64,000 nucleotides of DNA from Urophycis tenuis. Lineage: Eukaryota; Chordata; Actinopteri; Gadiformes; Phycidae. Positions 1 through 11,121 of this stretch are shown here, in pieces. The translations under genes and the position numbers were made by a program. A model generated the notes under the pieces. The model was not told where the DNA came from and did no database searches. It saw nothing but the letters and a program-made list of their open reading frames with translations. Position 1 is the first letter of the stretch, and each line of letters opens with the position of its first letter. Location of the stretch: NCBI GenBank assembly GCA_036785325.1, contig JAXIVH010000045.1:1917969-1981968 (forward strand), written 5' to 3'.

Positions 1-1466
1 TACCATCACGGCTGTATACATACCCCCAGATGCTAACGTAAATATAGCCCTCAGTTATCTGCATTGGTACATAAGTATTCAACTGCAGGCCCACCCAGAT
101 GGGGTTCATATAGTAGCTGGGGATTTTAATCAAGCATGCTTAAAGACTGTCCTCCCTAAATTCACCCATTATGTGAAATGTGCCACCAGGAAGAACAACA
201 TTCTTGGCCATGTTTACTGCAATATAAAGCATGTATACAGATCTGAGCCACACCCTCACATTGGCCAGTCTGACCACCTCTCACTGCACCTTATACCAGC
301 CTATACCCCTCACATGAGGAAAAGCCAGCCCTCCTTTAGGAAGATCAACACCTTGCCTGAGGTCGCCCTCTCCCAGCTCCAAGACTGCTTCTCAACCACG
401 GAGTGGAGTCTTTTTGAAAGCTGGGATCTTGAGGAATATACTGAGACTGTCCTATCTTACATCTCATTCTGTGTTGAAAATGCCACTATCACCAATCGGT
501 TCAGGATATTCCCCAACCAAAAACCCTGGATGACAAGTGCAGTGCAGCACCTTGTCAGGGACCGCAACTCAGCATTTAGGACAGGAGACAGGGCACTCTA
601 CAGCTTAGCCAGAGCTAACCTGAAGAAGGGCATTACAGCTGCTAAGGTAGCATACAAAAAGAAAATCGAGGGATACATCACAGACAGCAACCCACGTCAA
701 GTGTGGCATGGATTACAGAACATCACCAACTACAAGGGCCACAACATCACACCTCCCTCCGCTGACACTACAATTGCAGAGGAATTAAACAGCTACTTTG
801 CCCAGTTTGAGGTGAATGGACAACCAGCCTTCAACAACACTTTGCTATCTCCCCAGGAACAACAGGTGAGGAAGGTACTGAGGGAAGTGAACCCAAGGAA
901 AGCTGCCGGACCCGACAGAGTATCAGGAGTACTCAAGGCCTGTGCAGACCAACTCTCAGGGATTCTCACTAAGATCTTCAACATCTCCCTGTCCCTTGCC
1001 ATCATCCCATCCTGCTGGAAATCCACCACTATCATCCCAGTTCCAAAAACATCTGCCTGCAAAAGCCTGAACTACTTTAGGCCCATTGCACTCACATCTG
1101 AGGCGATGAAGTGCCTGGAAAGGCTGGTTGCCCAGCACATCAAGGCCTTCCTCCCTCCATCATTTGACTCCCACCAGTTTGCCTATAGGGCTAACCGTTC
1201 CACTGAGGATGCCATTGCCATCACCCTTCACTCAACGCTGAGCCACCTCGATCGCCCTGGTAACTATGCAAGACTGCTCTTTATAGATTTCAGCTCAGCC
1301 TTCAACAGAATAGTCCCGGACATTCTGATTTAAAAAAACTCCTGGACCTACACCTCCCTCCCTCCACCTGTGCTTGGATTAAAGACTTCCTCTCCAACAG
1401 ACCGCAACAAGTGAGACTCGGTCACCATCTTTCAGCCCCACTCACACTCAACACTGGCTCCCCCCT
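1..1466 (+). mobile_element. CR1/L2-group LINE, ORF2 fragment (endonuclease end to RT motif A and beyond)
   Basis: A reading frame is open from base 2 to 1333 and enters from outside the window. It starts in the C-terminal half of an apurinic-type endonuclease (GDFNQA near 120, then the catalytic QSDHLSL near 265-285). A linker follows, then the reverse transcriptase N-terminal part (KAAGPDRVSG, YFRPIALTSEAMK, HQFAYRANRSTEDA, FIDFSSAFN = motif A, which holds the first catalytic Asp). The frame stops at 1331-1333, but coding resumes out of frame to about 1466 (LLDLHLPPSTCAWIKDFL, then LNTGSP), after which it ends before the YADD box. This is therefore a frameshifted and 3'-deleted relic. The SSAFN and RSTEDA signatures are those of jockey-superfamily LINEs of fish; the exact family (Rex1/CR1 against L2) is not settled. 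It would lie in an upstream cwc22 intron, assuming the gene continues to the left. Confidence 0.85.
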
Positions 1467-2941
1467 AACTCTCAATCTCATATAGCCACTGAAAATGATC
1501 TTGCGCTCCTACCTTTCGGCGAAATATACTATGTCTACAGAGGACTCTAGACGTTTTTTCTATGGTTTCGGACTTGTCTCGGACTTGCTGGTATTTGGAC
1601 ATGGACTTGTCTCGGTCTCAGCCACTGGTCTTGCCAAATATGGCTTTTGGTCTCGACCGAGTCTAGGTGTCTTTATTATGTTCAGAACACTGGCCACTTG
1701 ATAACCAATCACACACTAGTTTATCCTTGTGTGCCCTGCATCTGTATGCCCTACTAACATAACAATATTGTGATACATTTTCATTGATTCACACACACTG
1801 ACAAACGAAGATGTCCGCCAATTCTGCCATAATAGGATTTGGTTATATAAATCACCAGGAGTTTCTCAGCACTGATAAAAAAAGAAACACAGGGCAGGCT
1901 GCGAATTCTGCAAAACAACCATTTCGGAAACCTGTGGGACAAGGTCAAACTTTATAGGACACCTGCAGAGGCATCATACATTGCAGTTAATTAACTGCAG
2001 AGCTAGGAGGTGCTTAGCCTTATCTATGTGCTAACGTTAACATGAGCTAACATAGCAGAAGATAAAGGTAATTTGTCTTTGGACATATGAAATATATAAT
2101 ATATATTTCATGTATACAACTTGTTTTTTCTGTCCTGGAATATTTTTGGACTCGGTCTCGACTAGTCCTGGTCTTGGACTTGTCTTGGACTCGGCAAAGG
2201 TCTTGACTACAGCCCTGCTGTCACTCTTTCAGAGAAAGTTGGTATACAAATCTAAACTGTTAGAATCCAACTGCACACCGTCATGTTATCAAAAGCAACC
2301 TATCTACAAGTACAGCAGTGCAAGTAGGGCTGGGCACTATCGCCCAACAACATTTACTACGGTACTGTTTCCATTGTGACTATTACAAATATACCCAATT
2401 TTGATTGGTTAAACTGATTAATTCACAGGCTACAACTGTCAAAAATTGACCTTGGTGACTTGAAAAAGAAACGTGAAATATTCATAAAATGTGATACAGC
2501 ATCTTTCTATTATTATATTATTCATTCAGCTCCATGACTTTGTATTATTTTATTGATGTTGGAAACAATCACAACAAATAATCACAAATGAATGTAAAAT
2601 TACCTTTAATTACCTGTAAACAAATACGCATGTAAACACAATGGGGAACATCAAGTTTTTATATCATGTAATTATCTTGACGGGCCTAGCCGTCACCAGA
2701 GCACCATTTTGTTCGGAGTAACTGTTTTTTTTTCCACTGGGCTATGATCAAAGATGCAGGAAAACGAGAAGGGAGTGGGGGGTACTCCCAGTATTGCAAT
2801 CTGCAACCTTACTGTTAGATTCCCCTACACAATCCTACAATCTGTACCTTGAATGTAATGTTTGTGTAATGGTAGGTAATTTGTTTATTAATGTTGTTTT
2901 TGATTGTGTCGTGTTGGATAAATTCTTTGTTTATTTTACAG
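1467..2941. other. cwc22 intron stretch with degenerate repeats
   Basis: No gene is seen. Two patches, 1555-1665 and 2140-2215, are built from degenerate copies of a GGACTTGTCTCGG-like motif, recalling non-coding fish repeats. At 2329 a sequence starting AGGGCTGGGCACTATCG resembles a hAT terminal inverted repeat, but no matching right end was found. The stretch ends at the 3' splice site before the first visible cwc22 exon. Confidence 0.4.
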
Positions 2942-2995
2942 CAACAGTGTCTTACTGCCTCCAAGTTTGTGGCCCACCTTATTAACCAGAATGTG
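2942..2995 (+). CDS. cwc22: cwc22 exon (MIF4G, QQCLTASKF...)
   Basis: The acceptor TTTTACAG ends at 2941 and the donor GTAAGA starts at 2996. The 54 bases encode 18 residues in phase 0 (QQCLTASKFVAHLINQNV), a conserved helix of the MIF4G domain. This is the first cwc22 exon visible in the window. Confidence 0.93.
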
Positions 2996-5900
2996 GTAAG
3001 AACTCATGAGTCACATGACCATACATGACCGAATCCATCTCATGCATCTTGTCTTGTCACCTCTACTTCCTATATCTACATCTTGTCTGGTGCCCACTAT
3101 CTCATCTACCTACTCCATATTGTCTGGTGTCCTTAATCCTCTACATATTGTCTGGTGTCCTACGTATTGCCCTGTTTCCCATTTATCCATCATCCTGTCT
3201 GGTGTCTTATCTTCTACATATCTGCTGCCTTCTATTTTAATCTGAACTCTACATCTTGCCGTGTGTCCTATTCTCTACTACTTACTTGGTGTCCGATCCT
3301 CTACACACCTTGTCTGGTATCCTATCCCTACATCTTGTTTGCTGAACTCTATCTCATCTACCTCCTACATCTTATCGTGTATCTTCTTTCTCCTACATCT
3401 TGTCTGATGTCCTCAGGCTCACGAGGTCCTGAGCTTGGAGATGTTGACTCTACTGTTGGAGAGACCAACAGATGACAGTGTAGAAGTTTCCATTGCCTTC
3501 CTGAAGGAGTGTGGTCTCAAACTCACAGAGGTGTCGCCACGGGGGATAAACGGTATGGGAACCATTACTATTTTACTATTGGTAGTAGTAGTAGTTGTTG
3601 TTGTTGCAGATATTGGACTTCCATCTCAAGGGCTCTTTGTTTAAACCCTAATGTCCACAGTCTACTTGTAGGCATCCTTGAGCAAGATGTCGAACACCTA
3701 CCTGCTCCTTAAGCACATGCATCTAACAAAAATGATCATCATTGAGTCACTTTGGTTAGCCTCTTCTTCCGGAGAGTGTCTGTATCAGGGCAGCACATAA
3801 TGTGTGAAATGTGTGACACACGAAAAAAAAGTTTAAGAAATTAAAGAAACAATTCCAACAAAGAACCATGTAACAACAAAGTTATGTATTTCATTACTGC
3901 GGATATGCACAACAATTGTGATCCTTTTCATGTCATGTGATCTACACAATCTAGACATCATATCTCAAAAGCTGAGACTCCACTGATTCCAACAATCCAA
4001 ACGTATCACCCTGACCTGCCAACTTGCCAAACTAGAGGCCAAAAACAATCAAAGTTGTTCTTGTGATGTCAAATTGACTTTTCGTATGCTCTTCGACATC
4101 ACATTGAAAGGACACCGAGGTGTGTGTGGACGCGTAGAGTTCTGTCTGGCCAGCTGTGGACTGCAGCATATACGTCCACAATGCAATATATTAGCTTTGG
4201 CTATTAAAAAAAAGCAACCAGAAAACGCAATTTCAGTTAACTAGTATTACAAAGTTGCCATGGGTCATAACCATGGAGATAACACTCAGGTAACACTCAG
4301 GTAACACTCAGGACTCGAGTCTCTGTTCTGAAATTACACTTTAAGAAGTGTTTTTTGTAAACTTTGTTAATTTTGTGCATAGGAATGAATCTAGATTCAT
4401 AGGAATGAATCTAGATATCGCTTTTCGTCATATTCTTCTTTATACCAAATGTCTGCAATTAATGGAGGCTAAACCTCGAGATTTCATTCAAACTGTATTA
4501 CAAAGGTCTACTTCCATATTATGCTATGTGTGCTATGTATTCTTTTTTTTTTAAATTTTATACTTTGAGATATTTGCAATATTGCGTTTAAAAAAAAAAA
4601 CTCCCTGAGAGACAACATTGAGCCTAGCTCTCCATTGTTACATTTGACTCCACTATTTGCTTTCCAGCTGTCAAGTGGACAGCATTGCTCAGTGGGTAGA
4701 GCGTGCGTTCCACAACCAGAGGGTTGGAGGTTTGAACCCCACCTCAACTACATTTATTTCAATGATTACGGCCATTCCTATGCACAAGTAATTCCTCACA
4801 TGGAATTACATTTTCTAGTTTTTAATGTTAATTTAACATTTTTAATTGTGTTCTTTAGTGTTGCTGATATTCATCTGTAGTTCATTTAATAAAACCTGAT
4901 TTTTTTCTTATTCCCCCCACTCCCGTAGCCATCTTTGAACGTCTACGGAACATCCTCCATGAGTCCGCAATCGATAAGCGCGTCCAGTACATGATTGAGG
5001 TCATGTTCGCCATCCGCAAAGACGGTTTTAAAGACCACCCGGTGATCCCCGATGGCCTGGAACTGGTGGACGAGGAAGACCAGTTTACACACATGATGCC
5101 CCTAGAGGATGACTACAACACCGAAGACATCCTCAGTAAGACCTATGATACTGTTGATACCTGTATTACCAGCGTCCGTAAGACCTGCACCAGGATCCTG
5201 TCGATGGCCGCATTACCAGCCAAAGACAGATGTAATGTTTGACTACAGTGAACTGCGTTCCTGTGCTGCTTGGATTTCGACAGCTTAACATATTTCCTTT
5301 GCTGGAATGTCAAAGGAAAAACGGTCACTAAATGTTGCCTTTTTTACACCTGTTTGCTTTAGGATTGCGTTTAAGATGTTATTGATAACTTTTAAAGCTT
5401 GTCTTGGCCTGGCCTCAGAATAGACTGAAGATAGACAGAATAGACTAAAATAAACCTTTAATCCCCTATGAGCCTTAACAGGCCGGGTCCTTTTAGACAG
5501 CTTTACCTGGACTCATTTAGAGTCCAGGTCAGAGCACCTATCGGAGTGTGTATGATCTGGAAGGATTTACCAGCACTGCCGGTGCCTTGATTGTAAATGC
5601 ATATGAGGGCAGAGCCTACGCGGGCTACCTCGGCAATTACAGAGTCCCTAGAACCTCCTCCCCGGTCCAGCTCCCGCTATTTCCTCTCTGGAAAATGCCG
5701 CACTACAGTTCACAGACTCGATGGAAATTAGGATAGCAATTGGAAGATGTGATTACAAATCGCAGAAAAGCCTGAATTTATACATTAAATCATTAACCAT
5801 GTTGAAAACAAAGGTATCAAGTTACTGTTATGAGGCCTACCAAATTCACTCAAATGTAGGCTCGCGTACCATATCAAGTAGACAAAACAGCTGCTGTGGC

Positions 5901-8900
5901 CTATTCAAATAGGCCTAAAATTTTTTAGTAAGCCTACCTTATTTCAGTCTGCATTGGAAATTATTGTAATTATATAATCATGAACTATTATTTAATAAAT
6001 CCATGATTCATTCTATATTTTTTTATAAAAATAATATATTATTAATATTAACAATGACTACATAATTGTTAATGAAAAATGCAGAATCAAGCTGTTGAAA
6101 GCTTTCTATGCTCGTATGGTGATGTGCGTCAGACACAATGTATTTAGTTCTATACACTGCTAAATTTCAGAGACTTTTGTTTCAGGGACACAAGCATAAA
6201 GATTATATGAATTATGTTCCCATTTTGAATCGAGTTGAGAAGTCATCTCTGCGGCATTTGTGGAGATGTGTTTACCACTTTATCTCACATGGGTGGAAGC
6301 TTGCATCTTGCATCCTGCGAGATGTTTTACCCGCGATTGGGGTTAATCCATCAGACCTGCTTGATGGTTGCCATAGCTCACATAATGTATTCCATGATGA
6401 TACTGATGATCTCTGCCCTTAGACGTTTTCAAGATGGATCCGGATTTCCTGGAAAATGAAGAGAAATACAAAACCATCAAGAAAGGTCTATTACCATGAC
6501 TATATCACATACACCCCATTATACAAACTATTCCTATGTCTATATCTCTATCTCTATATACACAACTTAAATATATATCATAAAAGTTGTGTGTGTGTGT
6601 GTGTGTGTGTATATGTAATGTATATTAATGTGTTTCCAGAGATCCTGGATGAGGGCAGCAGTGATTCCGGGGGGGAGGGAGATGACAGTGATGATGATGA
6701 TGACGATGATGACGAGGATGAGGCGGAGGTGGAGGGTAAATATGAAATATGATGGAACAGCCCAAGGCAGTTGTCGTTAATCCCATCGCTCTAAGTACCT
6801 GTGTGTGTGTATGTATTCGTGGGTAGGACAGGAGAAGATGACCATCTTTGACCAGACGGAGGTCAACCTGGTCAGTTTCAGAAGAACCATCTACCTGGCC
6901 ATCCAGTCTAGGTGTGTATACATTCATTCAGTCAGTCAGTCAGTCAGTCAGGATTAGCTGTCAAGTCGCTGTCTCCAACTCCTGTGATTTCTTTTAGTCT
7001 GGACTTTGAGGAGTGTGCTCACAAGCTGATCAGGATGGAGTTCCCTGACAGCCAAACGGTAAGGTCACGCATCTTTTGTTCTTTTTGATTCACAATGTGT
7101 TTGTAATCTCTTTTGGTTACCCTGCATAACCCTACCCTAATGCTTTTATTTGTTGTACGTCTTGCCACTTTAATCGCTCTTTGTAACTTGGCACTTAGTC
7201 AGAGTTTTTTAATACTAGCAATGGTTAACCTAGCAATTGAAATGCTTGAAACTTGTTCTGGTGACTTTCTGTACTTACTGTATTGGCAGCATGAAATGTT
7301 TCACCTTCTTATGACAAATGTAGTCTTTGTAAGTCGCTTTGGATAAAAGTGTCTGCTAAATGCCATAAATGTAAATGGTTTGCTTGATGTTGTTGGTCAC
7401 AAGCTACAGGTTATTCACTAATTGGTTATCTTATCAACAATTAGATGCAGGCAATCTTCTGGTATTAGTATCGCCTGAAAAAAGTTGTACCTTTATTTTG
7501 TGTGTGTGTATATGTGTCTGTGTGTACAGTACATATATTCTTTTTATTTTATTTTTTGGTAACATATATAGCTTTAAGTGTGTGTATATGTTGTGTATCT
7601 TGCAGTAGGAGTCGTCTAGTGTGTGTCATGTGTGAATATGTTTCGATTTTGCAGAAGGAGTTGTGTAACATGATCCTGGACTGCTGTGCCCAGCAGAGAA
7701 CATACGAGAAGTTCTTTGGTCTGCTGGCCGGGGTGAGTGAGTGAGCAAATCTCATGTAGATGTTCAGGTTACATTGTGCTAGAATATCCCAGTGATGAAT
7801 AGAAAGCCAGCAGCCTCTGTGTCTGCTGGCTTTCTATTTATCAGATTCAGGCCGATAAAGATGCTCTTATTTTGTGACTTAGGTTTTTGTTTGAAAAAAA
7901 AATTAATGTTTTTTTTACTTGGAATGTGTGTGTGTGCGTGCAGAGGTTCTGTGTGTTAAAGAAGGACTATATGGAGGCCTTTGAGGGCATCTTCTGTGAG
8001 CAGTACGAGACCATCCACCGTCTAGAGACCAACAAGCTACGCAACGTTGCGCGGCTTTTCGCTCACCTGCTGTATACAGACTCTGTTCCCTGGAGCGTAT
8101 GTACACACCTATATATCATATATTTTCTTCCAGGTGATGGGGGTGTATCTGGGTCTCCGGTATAATATACCGTCTCTCTGTCAAGTATAATGGTAGTATA
8201 TATAGTTTTTCTCTAGTATAATCTATTTTATGTAGGGATGGGACGATTTATGTTGCCGTCAAAACCGTTTGGTTCGACTGTCTCGGTTCGATTTGCGTGT
8301 GTTCCGTTCGGTTCATGCGCTGCTCCTTTTTCTCATAGGCGAAGCGTGTACATTGCAGAGTAGAAGGTGGCGGTACTGCGCCTAAAGCCAACCACCAGTA
8401 GTAAACAAGAAGAAGAAGTGAAGCAGTGCAGCCAGGTGTAGCAGATAGAAATAGAGTATTGGGTCAGTTGTTGTGGAAGTGTGTGGGTATGGCGAGTGGG
8501 AAAGAGCTAGAAGTTTTTAGCTTGCTAGAAGATGCGCCAGCAGCACTTTATAGGGCCATCCTTAAAAATATTAGCAGTTATTATAGTTTGCAGTAGCAAA
8601 CAAAAATAAAAACAAAATAAACAAACAAAACAAAATAAAATAAAAGGGTCGGTAGGTAGGTCTTTTTTTTTTTTTTTTTTTCAAAAATCTAAGTTTTAAA
8701 AAAAGTACAATTTTGGTCATGGTGAATACGTTGGTATGAATTTCAACAAATTTGCATTTCGTGACGTCACTGACCAACTCCAACCCGTAAACGTTTAGTG
8801 GTCTCCTTGACATCAGTCGGCACGGTCACTGTAAAGCCTAGTTTATACTTCTCCAACTGCGTAATCCGTAATCCGACTCCGTAACTACGGAGACCCCTCG

Positions 8901-11064
8901 AGCCCTCATAGTTCCCCATCGTGGTGACGGATACGCAATGCAATTTCCCGCTTGACCAGTTGGGGTCGCTACGCAAGACTGGCCATGACATTCATGCAAG
9001 TAAATAAGTACAAAAGGGAAAAATAGTTAAGAGGGGATCAATTAATAAATAAATAAAATAGAGAAGGGGATACATTATAAATGGAATGCTTTTAAAAGTA
9101 AAAACCGTACACAAACTTGCAATTTGCCACCATCTCTTAAGTTTCACAAGTTCAAGTAGGTCGGCTTGCATTTTTGAGCTTTATGCGTCCATATAGTAAA
9201 GCGTATATCGTATATATAGCGTATAAAGCGTATATACATAAATGGCGCTGCCAGTGTTTACGTTATGATAGAAGTCGATAGCGATAGAATGTTTTTCATT
9301 GTGAGTCATTCATGTGTAAATAACGTGTTTAGAGGACCAATCGCAGCCCTTGCGGTCTCCGTTGTGCGTTGACGGAGTGACGGATACTTAAAAAATATTT
9401 CGGGCCGACGGAGACGACGGAGAGGCTCTCCGTCAGGCTCTCCGTCGACGGAGAGGGCTCTCCGTACCCTACGTACGGCACTTTACGCAGAAGTATAAAC
9501 TAGGCTTAAGACTTAGGGGAGAAGGGATGGGTAAAGATCTGGGCACAGGTCTTGCAGAACTTTGTGTGATGTTATAGAGGTGTCGAGATATTTCAATGCA
9601 TTTTTTAAATGTATTACTACGGCGCGAAGACAAGTGTGAACCATTGAAGAAATGAAGCGAATATAAAAGATAGAACGTAGCCTACGTGTGTATGTAGGCA
9701 TATAATTAGGCATATAATTAAAAGGGTTTTATTGTATTTGCATTAGTTGTTTGTAGGTCTTTACGCAAGTTTAAAACCAGCAAATCGGTCGGACTAAAAG
9801 GGAAAAAAAAATAATATTTGGGTCGGTGCTAAATTGACAGGGTCGGTTGGGTTACGGCCAACAGAAATAATTTTAAGGATGGCCTAGGTCTGCTGTATGG
9901 GACCACTTTGCATTTAGAGTGACCTACGATGACGACGGTAAGAAAGTTGTTGACAAAAGTCAATCAACATAATAACATAATCAAAAATACCGAACCGAAC
10001 CAAAAACCATGACCACAAAACCGTGAACCAAATCGAACCGTGGATTTTGTGAACCGTTCCATCCCTAATGTATACCCAGATAATGTGTTCACCAATACAG
10101 TACAGAGTGCCAATAAAATTAGATTTATCAGATTAGATTTATTTTTAAACAATTAAAAATATTTACTGTGTACTTAAAAATACACTGTAGGCTAATTGAA
10201 GCAGCATCTCCATTTAAGCATTGTTCATTCATGATCATCGTGCCTGAAGTTTGGTTACCAAAAAATGATTAGAATGACAATTATGAGAATGAAAAATATG
10301 TTTGATTGAAATAAAAAATGTTTCATTAACAAAAATAGCAGGCAAGATCATATTGCAACTGCAACATTGAATCAAACTATTTAAAAGTTAGAACGCGGTG
10401 TTAAGGTTTCCAAGTGCAATTCATTTGCTTGCAGGTGCATTCTCTATTTCTCCACTACTCTGTGGGAAAAGCCCAAATCTTGCAAATCTCTGCACTCAAT
10501 CTATAAATAAAAGTAAAAAAGAGATGCATTAAATGTATTTTAATTATGCAGTAACCAAAACCTGTGACTTTCTGCATAGTCAGTGTATGTTACTAACTGT
10601 ATAAATAATCATAATAATAAAATGGTTTAAATGTGGATAATCCGCGGGGAAAGAATACAGTGGACACAAACTTTAGATTTGTACAGTAAGACCCACGTTG
10701 TGACAGCTGATCGTGAAACGTTCATTGTTTGTTATGCTAATAATGGCTAATGTTGGCTAAACTCTAATAATGGCTAACGACAAGCTCCAAGCTAATGATG
10801 AAGCAGACTGAAGTAAGCTAATTGACATGTCACTCTAGAATAATATATTGTCTCGCTAGGATACCACATTGTAAGTAGTAAGATATAGTGTCTCTCTAGG
10901 ACAATACGTTGTCTCTATCGTACAATAAATGTGTTTCTCTAGGATAATATCTCTAACATACTATATTCTCCATCTCTGTCTATAATATATTGTCTCTCTG
11001 GTATAATATATTGTCTCACTTGTATGATGTCTCTATAGATAATATATTGCTCTCTCTCTCTCTC

Positions 11065-11121
<57 letters not shown>

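Larger units (their letters stand above)
8233..10067 (+). mobile_element. hAT-like element (outer) with a BED zinc-finger transposase fragment
   Basis: The left end TAGGGATGGGACGA is matched by the inverted right end CCGTTCCATCCCTA. Just inside both ends are further matching motifs (GGTTCGACTG, CGGTTCG against CGAACC). A short frame begins at ATG 8489 (MASGKELEVFSLLEDAPAAL), is cut by the middle element, and resumes at 9885 with VWDHFAFRVTYDDDGKKVVD before a stop at 9970-9972. W-D-H/Y-F followed by a GK-V/A-C region is typical of the BED finger at the start of hAT transposases; the Cys/His ligands are not reached here. No exact 8-bp target duplication is visible; only TA flanks both ends. Confidence 0.65.

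Noticed and set aside
4684..4740. Functional tRNA gene
   Set aside because: It has A- and B-box-like motifs but no convincing acceptor stem, and it is shared, with degeneration, by the dispersed copy at 58490. It is part of a mobile repeat.
7798..7838. microRNA precursor
   Set aside because: The stem is only 16 bp with a 9-base loop, too short for a Drosha/Dicer substrate.
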